From positions 1 through 64,000 of the forward strand of contig JAGBHM010000023.1 of NCBI GenBank assembly GCA_017935505.1: a stretch of DNA of 64,000 bases, read 5' to 3'. The position numbers and the translations under genes are program-made. Of the stretch, positions 42,866 through 53,500 are shown piece after piece. This DNA is from Bacteroidales bacterium. GTDB lineage: Bacteria > Bacteroidota > Bacteroidia > Bacteroidales > UBA932. Each line of letters starts with the position of its first letter. The first letter of the stretch is position 1. Below the pieces are notes generated by a model, which saw only the letters and a program-made list of their open reading frames with translations, was not told the origin of the DNA and did no database searches.

Positions 42866-44719
42866 TCAGTTCCACCCTTTTGTTGCAGTCACTCCAATAG
42901 GCTTGCCGTTCAGGAATGCCCTTGCCTTTACAACTTCCGATTTGTTTATTACAAACGGTTTGGTGTAGAGGTTGGAGGCATTTGTAGGCTCACTGCCGTC
43001 GAGAGTATAATATATATCAACTCCAGGCATATCTGTGCGGATTGTTGCCACTTTTGAGTAGATGTCGTCCTTCGTAATGGTTATGAATACATTGTAGAGG
43101 TTTTTAGAGTAGTTGACCCCCCTTGCATCAAGTCTTCCAAAATGGTCCTGCAGCCTCTCAACGAAGTTTTCCCAATTTTTTCCCGACGGATTGCTCCATC
43201 CGCTCTCTGCAACTGCCAATGCCCTAGGGTAGGCCATATACTCAACCCTTTGCGGATTCTCCATATACTCGGTCCATACACATGCCTCAACACCTTTTAT
43301 ATATTGTCTCTCCTCCGGTTTGAGCACCTCAGGTACAGGATTGTAATCATATACCTCCTTGAGTGGTACAAAATGGCCCATGCAGAGTTTTTCGGTATCG
43401 GGATCTCCCTGATAGTAGTCCATATAATATTTTGTATGAGGGGCCATTACAGCATAGTGCGACTGCTGGGCAGCCTTTATGCCACCCTCTTCGCCCAACC
43501 ACGACATAACTGTAGCATTTGGAGCAAGGCCTCCCTGAAGGATTTCATCCCAGCCAATGATTGAACGTCCTTTGCTGTTTATGAACTTCTCCATTCTCTG
43601 TATAAAGTAGCTCTGGAGTTCAAACTCATCCTTCAGACCATGTTTGCGGATCATCATCTGGCAATGAGGACACTTTTTCCAGCTTGATTTAGGACACTCA
43701 TCGCCGCCAATATGAATCAGTTGCGAAGGGAATAGCTCCATTACCTCTGTAAGGACATCCTCCAAAAAGGCAAAGGTCTCATCTTTAGGACAATATACCT
43801 GACGGAACACACCCCATCTTGTGGCAAGTTCGTAACTCTCTTCCAGACCGCATGACAAGTGTGGGAAGCATGCAATTGCAGCTCTGGCGTGGCCCGGCAT
43901 CTCTATTTCAGGAAGTACTGTGATGCAACGCTTTGCAGCATACTCAACAATCTCCTTTATCTCCTGCTGGGTGTAGAAACCACCGTAAGGAGTGCCGTCG
44001 TAAATGCCTGAGTAGAGGGTGCCGATAACTGTCTCTTTCCTTACCGAACCCTTCTCTGTAAGTTCAGGGTATTTCTTTATCTCAATCCTCCAGCCCTGAT
44101 CTTCTGTCAAGTGCCAATGGAAAACATTGAACTTGTGCATGGCCATCAAATCGATATATCTCTTTATAAAGGTAGTGTCAAAAAAGTGGCTGCAGACATC
44201 AAGGTGCATTCCCCTATAGCTGAAACGTGGTGAATCCTCTATTGTGGCGCATGGAACGCTCCACTTGCAGTTGCGCTTTTCATTGCTGTATATTTCATTT
44301 GGAAGCATCTGGAGAAGTGTCTGTACAGCATAGAATGCACCATTTGCAGCGGAACTCGCTACAACAATTCTCTCTGGAGTGATATCAAGTTTATACTCCT
44401 CCTGCTTCAAAGAGTTATCTTTCCTGAAAATGATTCTGTTTTCACCGGAAGTTGCTGTCGGGTCATCTGCAGAAGTCTGTTCACATCCAAACTTGAAGCC
44501 GGCAGCCTTGCCGAATCTCTCCTGCAGGTATGAGACAGCGTTTAGGAATGTGGAATCATCAGAGTACTCTGTGATTGTTGTTTTGCTGTTGAATGTAAAT
44601 GTGCCTTCAGTTTCTGTAATTTTCTGCGGTTGCGGAATAATTGAAATTTCACGCACCTTGCCCTCCCGGCATCCGAGAAGCAGGGCAACGGCAACAATGC
44701 ACCAAAGTATCTTTTTCAT
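42866..44719 (-). CDS. GH20 beta-N-acetylhexosaminidase, lipoprotein
   Basis: This 617-aa lipoprotein (lipobox LLLGC, C17) removes terminal beta-linked GlcNAc or GalNAc. Domains in order are the GH20 N-terminal beta domain (about 25-150), the catalytic barrel with HWHLTEDQGWRIEIKKYP near residue 205 and the HIGGDE motif with catalytic D340-E341, and a chitobiase-type C-terminal domain with YYTLDGSEPTNASNLYTKPF near residue 570. It is anchored to a membrane, probably the outer membrane facing the periplasm or surface. It is next to a second GH20 gene and to murQ, so it should trim oligosaccharides taken up by the SusC/SusD pair upstream. The two GH20 enzymes probably differ in linkage or location. 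Confidence 0.92.
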   Translation of the reverse strand: MKKILWCIVAVALLLGCREGKVREISIIPQPQKITETEGTFTFNSKTTITEYSDDSTFLNAVSYLQERFGKAAGFKFGCEQTSADDPTATSGENRIIFRKDNSLKQEEYKLDITPERIVVASSAANGAFYAVQTLLQMLPNEIYSNEKRNCKWSVPCATIEDSPRFSYRGMHLDVCSHFFDTTFIKRYIDLMAMHKFNVFHWHLTEDQGWRIEIKKYPELTEKGSVRKETVIGTLYSGIYDGTPYGGFYTQQEIKEIVEYAAKRCITVLPEIEMPGHARAAIACFPHLSCGLEESYELATRWGVFRQVYCPKDETFAFLEDVLTEVMELFPSQLIHIGGDECPKSSWKKCPHCQMMIRKHGLKDEFELQSYFIQRMEKFINSKGRSIIGWDEILQGGLAPNATVMSWLGEEGGIKAAQQSHYAVMAPHTKYYMDYYQGDPDTEKLCMGHFVPLKEVYDYNPVPEVLKPEERQYIKGVEACVWTEYMENPQRVEYMAYPRALAVAESGWSNPSGKNWENFVERLQDHFGRLDARGVNYSKNLYNVFITITKDDIYSKVATIRTDMPGVDIYYTLDGSEPTNASNLYTKPFVINKSEVVKARAFLNGKPIGVTATKGWN

Positions 44720-44759
44720 ACAGTCTCAGTTTAGATAGTGGTGGGGTGAGTACTTTTAT

Positions 44760-46634
44760 TTAGTTGAGGGTCTTCTCCTTGAACTGTTTTGTAACAAGTT
44801 TTCCCACTTTTTTGCCGCTCTTCTTGCAATATCCCTGTGCGGTAATTGTATCACCAGGCTTTACATTTTTGAAAGGACCGGTGTAGAGCGGTGATTTTCT
44901 TGTAGGTACACTGCCGTCTGTTGTATACCTTATTTCGGTATCCGGACAGTTCAATTCCAGCTCCACATCTTGTGGGAACGGCTCTTTATGGTCGAATTTG
45001 AAGATTACAGTGTAGAATGCCTTGCTGTAGTTCATTTTCTTCATCTCCAATCGTCTGAAGCCTTTTGTATGCATCCTGTAGCAGAAATCGTCAAAATCCT
45101 TATCATATTTTTTTGTCCATCCCGATTCCGCCAAGGCTATTGCTCTCGGGTATGCACGGAACTCCATAATCTCCGGAGTAGGGTTGAATTCAGACCATAC
45201 GCAGCCTTGTGTACCGAGGATAAGATTTCTCATATCGGCAGTTACAGTATCACTTATGGCGTTGTATTTATATACTTTCGACAGTGGAAGGAACATCTCC
45301 TGAGTATGCTCTTCTGTCTCCATATTTTCTTGATAATAATCGAGATAGCACCATCTGTTCGGAGTGAAGATGGTTCTCATTCCGTTGTCAATGGCCTTTT
45401 TGCCGGGAGCATGGCCCCTGTATGAGAGGGCTATGGTAGATTTTACGGCACCGCCGTCGAGGATTTCGTCCCAGCCGATAACCTGTTTTCCACCCTTCTC
45501 CCTCAAGAATTTGTCGATTCTCTGTACAAAGAAGATCTGGATCTGGTCATAATTGTCGAATCCCATGACTTTCATGAAGTCATTGCAATATTTGCTCTCT
45601 TTCCAGGCATCTCTAGGGCACTCGTCGCCTCCGATATGGTAGTAAGGACCGGGGAAGAGCTCAAACAGCTCTGTAAATACATCCTCAAAGAATTGGAATG
45701 TGGTGGCATTTGGGCAGAATACATCTTTCATAACGCCCCAGCCTGTTGCAACTTTGTAATCTTTATCCGGGTTGCATGACAGTTCCGGATAGGCGGCTAT
45801 TGCAGCCGATGCGTGTCCCGGAAGTTCAATTTCAGGGACAACTGTTATATATCTTCTCCTTGCATACTCAACAACCTCTTTTACATCCTCCTGTGTGTAA
45901 TATCCCCCGTGAGGAGTGTTGTCGCTCGGACCATTATATCCGGTAGTTTCGCTGCGGTATGCTCCCACCTCTGTGAGTTTGGGATATTTCTTTATCTCTA
46001 TTCTCCATCCCTGGTCGTCGGTGAGGTGCCAGTGGAAAATATTCTGCTTGTGCATTGCCATTACATCTATGACCTTTAGGATGTTCTCCTTAGGCATGAA
46101 GTAGCGGCAGCAGTCTATCATAAGACCCCTATACTCCTGGTAAGGCTCGTCTTCTATTTCACAGCATGGCACACTCCATTTTCCTTTAGTTTTTGTCTGC
46201 GAATAAATTTCCGACGGAAGGAGTTGCAGGATTGTCTGTGTGCCGTAGAATAGTCCGTTTGGCTCAGTTGCTGCAATTGTAATGTTTTGAGGGGTTACTT
46301 TCAAGCTATAGGCCTCTTTGCCCAATCCATCCGTGCTTGAAAGCACTATTGTGTTGACAAACTGTCCGGTCTCTGTTGCCGGTTGCTGCTCTATTGTCAA
46401 TGCATATCCGGTAGAGCCCTTTACAGTATTGGCAAAATCTTCTGCTATTTCCATAAACAAGGGGTTGCTGTCTGCAACAACAACCCTTGTTCTGGAATTT
46501 ATATTAAAGGCTCCATCGTTCATCTGGGCCTTTCTAGGCTTAGGTATGATATTCTGGGCATGTGCAACTGTCGATACCGAAAAAAGAGCCAGAAGCAATG
46601 CGTAAAGTATATTGTTAATTCTGTTTTTTTTCAT
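44760..46634 (-). CDS. GH20 beta-N-acetylhexosaminidase, exported
   Basis: This 624-aa hexosaminidase has a plain signal peptide ending at AHAQ, so it is periplasmic rather than a lipoprotein, unlike its neighbour. The GH20 N-terminal domain (about 25-150) precedes the barrel, which has HWHLTDDQGWRIEIKKYP near residue 195 and the HIGGDE motif with D337-E338. The C-terminal domain has IRYTTDGSVPTRKSPLYTGPF near residue 570. I took MKKNRINN (46634) as the start; the longer frame adds eight residues upstream. It lies 41 bp from the ceramidase-fold gene and 40 bp from the other GH20 gene. The two enzymes are clear paralogues. Confidence 0.92.
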   Translation of the reverse strand: MKKNRINNILYALLLALFSVSTVAHAQNIIPKPRKAQMNDGAFNINSRTRVVVADSNPLFMEIAEDFANTVKGSTGYALTIEQQPATETGQFVNTIVLSSTDGLGKEAYSLKVTPQNITIAATEPNGLFYGTQTILQLLPSEIYSQTKTKGKWSVPCCEIEDEPYQEYRGLMIDCCRYFMPKENILKVIDVMAMHKQNIFHWHLTDDQGWRIEIKKYPKLTEVGAYRSETTGYNGPSDNTPHGGYYTQEDVKEVVEYARRRYITVVPEIELPGHASAAIAAYPELSCNPDKDYKVATGWGVMKDVFCPNATTFQFFEDVFTELFELFPGPYYHIGGDECPRDAWKESKYCNDFMKVMGFDNYDQIQIFFVQRIDKFLREKGGKQVIGWDEILDGGAVKSTIALSYRGHAPGKKAIDNGMRTIFTPNRWCYLDYYQENMETEEHTQEMFLPLSKVYKYNAISDTVTADMRNLILGTQGCVWSEFNPTPEIMEFRAYPRAIALAESGWTKKYDKDFDDFCYRMHTKGFRRLEMKKMNYSKAFYTVIFKFDHKEPFPQDVELELNCPDTEIRYTTDGSVPTRKSPLYTGPFKNVKPGDTITAQGYCKKSGKKVGKLVTKQFKEKTLN

Positions 46635-46675
46635 TCCTGTTTTTGTTAAGTGGCACATTTGCCCGTATGTATAAT

Positions 46676-48049
46676 CTATTGAGCCAAAGCCTCTTCTGTT
46701 ACCTGACAGATACTTTCTATATATTTGTCGGGCATCTTGTCTGAAAGAGGATAAGGAGCACCTATATATATGTGCATCTCCTTTGTCTCATAAGAGTATT
46801 TGTCGCTCAGATAGGCCTCTTTGCTAGGCAGATATGAGTTCTGGCCGTTTGTGTAGGCAAAGAACATCACGTGATTCTCCGGGAATGCCTCCCTGAGGGC
46901 TGTCTGATACTCCATAAATGGTTCACCTTGGGTAAAGAAGAGTACAACGCCTCCGATATTGAGCGCATGGATATTGAATGGCAGATAGTTCTTTACCAAT
47001 CCGTTTTTAATATCCTCAACTGTATAGCTTGCCCAATATTTTACATCTTTAGGCCAGGTATTTGAAACGCCTTCCCATTGGATTATCTCCTCTACATGCT
47101 TCTCGATGAGCTCCACTGTAATAGTGTCGGCAGCAAATGGCAGATGAATCTCCTTGCTTACCAGTTTGAATGCTCCATTATCTTTAACCGGAGTAAATTC
47201 GATATCTTTTATATCATTGCCCAACTGGTAGCCCTTCTGCTCTGCATATGATGCAAGACGGCTGAGGCTGTCGCAAGGGTCTGAGTTGCCACTGGCACCT
47301 GAGAAATACATGATCTCTCCACCCCAGGCCTCTTTCAGAACCTCTGCTGCAAAACCAGGAAAATCGGTTGAAACAACATTGCTGGCGTGGTTGAGGCTTA
47401 CAGGATGGCAGGCATAGTTCACCATCGAAATCATAGGTTTGCCTTTTTTGTCAACAAGTCTCACAACATAGCAGTCGCGGCTGCAGTAGCCCTCGCTGTC
47501 GCGTCTGTTTCCATTTATATAGCTCTCACCTTTACCAACTTCCATTGTGAAAGGTACAAAAGCGGTTGAATCCAATATTGCAGCAGCAGCATTGCTTACA
47601 ATAGCCTCACGTGTGTCAATGGCATATTGGTAGTTAGGCTGACCCTCTTTTGCACACCATCCGCCTGTTCTTGGGGCAGAGTGAGTGTGGATATTGTGGA
47701 TAAAGATGTTTTCTACAGGCAGACCGCTCTTCTTTGAGATCTCCTCTCTCCACAAATCAGTTGTGGAGGTGCCGCACTCCATAAGATCATTGGAGACTAT
47801 ACAAATCTTCTCATCACCTTTTTTTATAACAAGGCAACGGCTCTCCAACGGTTTGTGTATACCAATAGACAAACCCTTGCGGGCGGCAAAGCCCGCAAGG
47901 ATTACGCTGTCTTTCGGTGTTATATCGGCCACTTTATAGTTGCATGTGAGATTGCTCTCTGTATTGTTGCTGCAAGAAGTTGTGAAAACTGCAGCAAGTG
48001 CAACAAGCGATGCCGATACAACAGCTATGATTTTATTGAAACTATTCAT
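46676..48049 (-). CDS. Neutral/alkaline ceramidase-fold lipoprotein
   Basis: This 457-aa lipoprotein (lipobox FTTSC, C26) resembles the N-terminal catalytic domain of neutral/alkaline non-lysosomal ceramidases. Those are zinc amidases that split the amide bond of ceramide. Possible metal ligands are H121 and H123 in NIHTHSAPRTGG and H215 in NYACHPVSL; ASGNSDPC near residue 243 also fits. The C-terminal ceramidase domain appears short or missing. Ceramide as substrate looks unlikely in this setting, because the neighbours all act on amino sugars. An amidase acting on a sugar N-acyl or peptide link is a testable idea. I took MNSFNKII (48049) as the start; it lies 8 bp after the lipoprotein gene. 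Confidence 0.8.
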   Translation of the reverse strand: MNSFNKIIAVVSASLVALAAVFTTSCSNNTESNLTCNYKVADITPKDSVILAGFAARKGLSIGIHKPLESRCLVIKKGDEKICIVSNDLMECGTSTTDLWREEISKKSGLPVENIFIHNIHTHSAPRTGGWCAKEGQPNYQYAIDTREAIVSNAAAAILDSTAFVPFTMEVGKGESYINGNRRDSEGYCSRDCYVVRLVDKKGKPMISMVNYACHPVSLNHASNVVSTDFPGFAAEVLKEAWGGEIMYFSGASGNSDPCDSLSRLASYAEQKGYQLGNDIKDIEFTPVKDNGAFKLVSKEIHLPFAADTITVELIEKHVEEIIQWEGVSNTWPKDVKYWASYTVEDIKNGLVKNYLPFNIHALNIGGVVLFFTQGEPFMEYQTALREAFPENHVMFFAYTNGQNSYLPSKEAYLSDKYSYETKEMHIYIGAPYPLSDKMPDKYIESICQVTEEALAQ

Positions 48050-48057
48050 TGTAACTA

Positions 48058-48975
48058 TTAATAAATTGTTCCAATGTTCCAGTACAATCTCCACCAGCCG
48101 TCATCTGAAGAGTCACCTCTTGTCTCAACAGATGTGAGGAGTCTGGTTGGAGTTGACCATAGAGCGTAGTTTCCAAAATATGAATCAACAACAAATGGAT
48201 AGTCTCCCTCTCCAAAATCTCTGTATTGCCAATAATCATCAGTATCAATCCACAATGTTACAGGCTCTCCCTCAAATGTGAGGTCTGTAGGAATCTTGTA
48301 CATTTCATAGTTGTTTACGAATGCAGGTGGCATCTCAGGCTCCAAAGAGTGGATCTCAATATTGCCTTCTGGATACATGATGAATGTAAAATCAACTCCA
48401 CCGCCAAAGAAGTTTTTGACCTTGTAGTAGTTCTTGGTGTGGTTTGCCAACTCCAATTCATAAGTTCTGCCATCCCAGTCGTAGCCTGAACCCCACATTG
48501 AACAGTCGCACCATACTTTTCCATAAGGTTGATAATCGAGAGCATCCAGTGAGAATGGAGGCATACCGCTACCTTTGAATGTGCTTTTTCCTGTTGGAGA
48601 TACCAGTTTGTTGTCGAAACTGATTTCAAATGTATATTCGGTAAATGCCTTGAGCCCCTCTTCTTCATAAGTTATGGTAAGGACTTTAGTGTGCTCACCT
48701 GGAGCAAATGATACAGAAGTCTGGTCAATAGAGTAAGTATCACCACCATTGAAAGAGAGGTTGATGGTCTCTGAGGTATTGGTTACACCTCTCATTATCT
48801 TTACTTCGATAGGGTCTCCATTCAATTCATAGCCTTTCGCAGGAGCATTCTGGAAAGTTACACAAGCGTTGTCGGGAGTATATTTGAAATCCTCCTGAGA
48901 ACATGAGTAGCCCATAAACATTGTAGCAATGGCCACTGTCAGTGTATATATTTTATGTAAAAAACCTTTTTTCAT
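48058..48975 (-). CDS. Surface lipoprotein, third gene of the third SusC/SusD set
   Basis: This 305-aa lipoprotein has lipobox GYSC (C25). Residues about 30-130 look like a Calx-beta or Ig-like beta domain (DTYSIDQTSVSFAPGEHTKVLTITY, FTEYTFEISFDNK). Residues about 145-305 are rich in aromatic residues (KVWCDCSMWGSGYDWDG, DDYWQYRDFGEGDYPF, DGWWRLYWNIGTIY), as in carbohydrate-binding proteins. It follows susD by 19 bp and precedes the ceramidase-fold gene by 8 bp. It is probably a surface glycan-binding protein of this locus. Confidence 0.75.
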   Translation of the reverse strand: MKKGFLHKIYTLTVAIATMFMGYSCSQEDFKYTPDNACVTFQNAPAKGYELNGDPIEVKIMRGVTNTSETINLSFNGGDTYSIDQTSVSFAPGEHTKVLTITYEEEGLKAFTEYTFEISFDNKLVSPTGKSTFKGSGMPPFSLDALDYQPYGKVWCDCSMWGSGYDWDGRTYELELANHTKNYYKVKNFFGGGVDFTFIMYPEGNIEIHSLEPEMPPAFVNNYEMYKIPTDLTFEGEPVTLWIDTDDYWQYRDFGEGDYPFVVDSYFGNYALWSTPTRLLTSVETRGDSSDDGWWRLYWNIGTIY

Positions 48976-48994
48976 GTTTTTGAGAATTTAACTG

Positions 48995-50527
48995 TTAATA
49001 ACCATCATTCTGTTGATCCTTAATCTGAGGATTGGCGTCAATCTCAGCTTGAGGAATAGGCCACAACCAGCGGTAATCAGATGCAGGTATATTGAGCAGC
49101 TCATAAGATGTACTGCCGGCCATTGTTATTATATTTATATCCTGAGCATTTGAACGGGTAAGACCTTTGCCCCATCTTTTGAGGTCGTTAAGTCTGAAAC
49201 CTTCACCGAACAACTCTTTTGCTCTCTCTTTCTTAACCTCTTCGAGAAGTGTCTCTCCTGTATAAGTTTTCTCTGCGTAGTCAGGAATTCTCTTTGCTCT
49301 CAACACATTCAAATATTCACAAGCTTTGTCTGCATCACCAGCCTGGCCTCTGCGTGCGTAAGCCTCTGCTGCTATCAGATACTGCTCTGCAATACGGAAT
49401 GCTTTTACTCTGCTGATCTCTGAGTATCCTGTGCCTGCTTTGTCAAACTCGTCGTTTCCTTTAAATTTGAAGCATACATATACGTTTCCGGTAACAGCAC
49501 CGTAAGTTACATCTGTCTGTTTGAACCAAGATTTGAAACGGATATCTTCTGGATATTCATTGTATGTATCAACAAGCCATTGCTCAGGGATGTAGTCGGG
49601 AACAAATATGCCTGAAGCGTTGTATCCGATATATCCACGTGAGTTTGAGTTAGGAAGAGAACCCTCTGTATAACCTGCCCAATATTGTACGATACACTCT
49701 TTGCCGCTGTCTTTCAACCACAAGCCTTCGAGATCTTCAATATTGTCTACAAGCGGATATTTGCCACCGTCTATCAATGCTGTAGCATTTGTGATTGCTG
49801 TAGCGAAATCACCTTTTTCCAATGCCACTCTTGCTTTCATTGCTGTAACGGCATCTTTTGTAATGTAGATAGAACCCTCAGCTCCTGCTATAGATGCAAG
49901 TTTGGTTGCAGCAACTTCCAGATTATCCTCAATGTATTTATAGGTATCTGCCAATGAAGAGCGTCCCACATAAGATGTGATGTTTCCTGGATCAGTTACA
50001 GGCTCATTGATTAACATAAGGCCCAAATCAGTTGCAGCTGATGATGCATTGTATGGTTTGCAGTAGAGCTGTACACATTTGAACATTGAGAAAGCTTTGA
50101 GGAATGCAGCTTCACCAAGAATAACCTCCAGTTGTGCTTTGTCATCGGCTGAAAGTTCTGGATTCTCCATCAATTTTGCAATACCAGCCTCAAGATAATT
50201 GGCAAGTGTTACATTGTAATATGAGTTTGACCAGATGCTCTCAACATAACCCATTGTTGAAACCATGCTCCATGTGTGATACTCACCATCCCTGTTTCCG
50301 AACATGCTCGAAGCGTGGAATGAGTCACTCATCAACTCCTGGATATAGATAGGGTAACCTGAGCTCAGATAGTCACGTATATCCAAATACATATCTGTTC
50401 TGAACTTTAACGCGTCATCAACAGATGTCAACGCGCCCTCGCTGCTGATGGATCCTTGAGGCATCTTTGTAAGTTCGCAAGATGCAGCCATCAAAACGAT
50501 TAATAGTAATGATAATATTTTCTTCAT
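48995..50527 (-). CDS. SusD/RagB family nutrient-binding lipoprotein
   Basis: This 510-aa surface lipoprotein has lipobox MAASC (C17). Typical SusD segments are the TSVDDALKFRTDMYLDIRDYL helix, LEVILGEAAFLKAFSMFKCVQLY near residue 130, VTAMKARVALEKGDFATAI TPR-like repeat near residue 225, AFRIAEQYLIAAEAYARRG near residue 385, and ERAKELFGEGFRLNDLKRWG near residue 440. It lies 23 bp after susC, counting from the MKKIL start I chose; an upstream in-frame ATG would add four residues. Its ligand is likely an amino-sugar-containing glycan, judged from the enzymes in the same array. Confidence 0.93.
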   Translation of the reverse strand: MKKILSLLLIVLMAASCELTKMPQGSISSEGALTSVDDALKFRTDMYLDIRDYLSSGYPIYIQELMSDSFHASSMFGNRDGEYHTWSMVSTMGYVESIWSNSYYNVTLANYLEAGIAKLMENPELSADDKAQLEVILGEAAFLKAFSMFKCVQLYCKPYNASSAATDLGLMLINEPVTDPGNITSYVGRSSLADTYKYIEDNLEVAATKLASIAGAEGSIYITKDAVTAMKARVALEKGDFATAITNATALIDGGKYPLVDNIEDLEGLWLKDSGKECIVQYWAGYTEGSLPNSNSRGYIGYNASGIFVPDYIPEQWLVDTYNEYPEDIRFKSWFKQTDVTYGAVTGNVYVCFKFKGNDEFDKAGTGYSEISRVKAFRIAEQYLIAAEAYARRGQAGDADKACEYLNVLRAKRIPDYAEKTYTGETLLEEVKKERAKELFGEGFRLNDLKRWGKGLTRSNAQDINIITMAGSTSYELLNIPASDYRWLWPIPQAEIDANPQIKDQQNDGY

Positions 50528-50550
50528 AATATCTGTCAATTAACGGTTAA

Positions 50551-53500
50551 TTAAAATGTAAACTCTACACCAATAATATACTGTTTGGTATTAGGATACT
50601 CAGCACTTGATATCTCGCTGTCAACCTCTGGGTCGATACCTGTATATTTTGTGAATGTAAGCAAGTTACGGCCAGATGCATAAACCTTCAGACCTTTGAA
50701 TACATGTGATTTCTGTATCAGCTGCTGAGGGAACTGGTATGCAAGCTGCAAGTTCTTCAGACGAACAAATGATGCATTCTCAATCCAGTAGCTGTTACTG
50801 TGGTTCATAGGATCATCTGCGCGAGGTACATCAGTGATTTGGCCAGGAGTTGTCCAGATATTGAGCATGCGTCTTGAAAGGTTACTTTCAGATGCCCATT
50901 TTGAGCTCTCAATGAAGTATCTTCCGTAGTTCTCGATATATTTTCCGAATACACCGGCAAATGATGCGCTCAACGACAATCCTCTCCATGATGCATTGAT
51001 GTTAAGACCGCCAGACCATGGTGCAAATCTCTGTTTGCCAAGGAATACCGCATTGGTCTGAGAAAGAGTAGGGGTTATGTTGCCCTCTTTGTCATACCAC
51101 ATTGATTTACCGTTTGCAGGGTCAACTCCGGCGAATCTTGGATAGAAGAACTCTCCATAAGGTTTGCCAACCTGATATTTAATACCACTTCTGCCATCTA
51201 CGAACTCTGTTCTTCCACCGAACAGCTCAGTGATTTCGTTCTTGTTGTAGTTCATGTTGAATGATGCGGTAACATACCAGTCTTTATTGTTTACAAAGTC
51301 ATATTTCACCTCAACATCAACACCTCTGTTGCGCATGTTTCCAACATTACCCCAACCACCTGAGAAACCGGTCTGGAATGAATAAGGAATATACATGAGC
51401 ATATCTTTGGTCATCTTGTTGTAGAACTCAACATTCAAAGTGAGTTTGTTGAACAATGTTGCGTTGATTCCGATATTCAAGTTTTCAAGAGTCTCCCAAG
51501 TAAGGTTAGGATTTCCCAAAGAGCTCAGATACCATCCTTGTGTGCCGGCATATTGTCTTCCTGAATCGGTAAGACCGTATGAGAGATAGTTGCTGATTCC
51601 TGAGTTACCCATTGTACCGTAAGATGCTTTAAGTTGCAGGTTGTTAACCCAATCAACATCTTTCATGAAATTCTCAGCCTTGATGTTCCACATTGCACCA
51701 ACAGACCAGAAGTTTGCATATTTGTTGTTATCACCAAATAGTGAAGAACCGTCTGTACGGAATGTGCCGTCGATATAATATTTGTCTTTGTAGTCGTAAG
51801 ACAAACGTACAAAGAATGAGTTCTGTGCTGTCTCAGAGAAGTTGTAAGATGGTTTGTCAAACTTGATACCCTGGTCTACATTTGTCATTCTGTCGTCTGT
51901 CTGGCCTGTAGATGATGCACCAAAACCTTTAGTCTCTGTAACAATCGACTCATGACCTCCAAGAATTACAAAGTGGTTGTCTTTGGCAATGTCAAATTTG
52001 TACTCGATTGTATTTGTAGAAGTAAGGCGGTAGAATCTGCTGAAAGTCTCTTCGGTAACAGTTGCAAGACCCATATCATTAGGAAGAACTTTACCTGTAT
52101 ATCTGTAATCTTTTGCATCAATAGCTTGAGCAGCTCTGATTGTCAAACCTTTAACCGGAGTGATCTCCTGATATAGATTTGCATTTACTCTTGCTGTGCT
52201 GTTCCATCTTGGCTGAACTTCCATAAGTTTGTAGTAGTTCCACATACCAACTTCAGACATATAATCCAGCTCCTCACCATATCCTGTGAAGTTGCCGGCA
52301 GCATCTGTAAGAATCTCATAAGGTGTTGACCATGGGAAGAACCATGATGCAATGTTGATAGGGTTCCTTGAGTTTGTCATTGATGTTGAGTAACCTGCAG
52401 AGGTCTGCTCCTGGTAAGACAAAGTGGTGTTTGTGCCTATCTTCAACCAATCTGTAACTTTTACATTTACATTGGTTCTGAGGTTATATCTTGTAAGGTA
52501 AGAATCATGCTCGATACCCTGTTGGTCGAAAGTTCCGAGAGAAACGTAGTAGTCCATCTTGTTGGTTCTTCCTGAGATGCTCAGATCGGCTTTCCATGTA
52601 GGAGCGTTTTGTCTGAGGATCCAGTCTTTCCAGTCGAAGTTAATGTTGTTTTTCAGACGGAAGTTCTTAAGATCCTGGAACTCTGCATTCTCTTTGAGTG
52701 AAGGCTCTGTGAGCTCTCTGAAAGAGAAATACTCTGAAGCACTCATCAAATCGATGTTGAAGTCTGCGATGTTTGAAACACCGTATGATGCACTCAACTG
52801 CACTACAGGAGTCTCCTCTTTACCTTTTTTAGTTGTAATGTAAACAACACCGTTTGCTGCACGTGAACCGTAAATAGCCGCAGATGAAGCATCTTTCAAT
52901 ACGGTCATGGTCTCGATATCGTTAGGGTTCATTGAGGTAAAGATTGCAACGTCAACTGGAGAACCGTCGAGAATGAACAAAGGAGTATTCGAAGCATTGA
53001 TTGAGTTTACACCTCTCAAACGCATTGATACGTCACTGCCCGGCTCACCGGTACTACTGTAAACTTGCAAACCTGCAACCTGGCCCTGAAGTGCGTCACC
53101 TGAGCTGGCTGCCGGAACTTTATTGAACACGTCGCTCTTTACGGTGGTAGCAGCACCTACTATAGAGCTAATCTTCTTTGCTGTACCGTAACCGATTACA
53201 ACGGCCTCCTCCAGAAGGGTGGCATCGCTTTCCAATACAACATTTGATGACATGCCTGGAACAGCCTTCACTGTTTTTGAGGTCATTCCCACGTATGAGA
53301 ACTGGATATCATCACCAGGGGCCATCTTAACGGAGTATTTACCGTCGAGATCTGTTGTTGCTATAAGGTTCTGGGTAAGGTTGTGAACGGTAACCCCAAT
53401 AAGCGGTTCCCCGTTGCTGTCCTTAACTGTTCCGGAGAGTGCTTGTGAGCCGCCTTTGCTGTCGAACTCTTTAGGGTATAGCACTACTTGTTTGCCACTG

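Noticed and set aside
42866..46634. The two GH20 genes as one gene split by a frameshift
   Set aside because: Each has its own export signal, complete catalytic motif and C-terminal domain, so they are two intact paralogues.
46383..46649. Plus-strand frame over the second GH20 gene
   Set aside because: It is a shadow of the signal peptide and N-domain coding of the hexosaminidase, with no ribosome-binding site or promoter.
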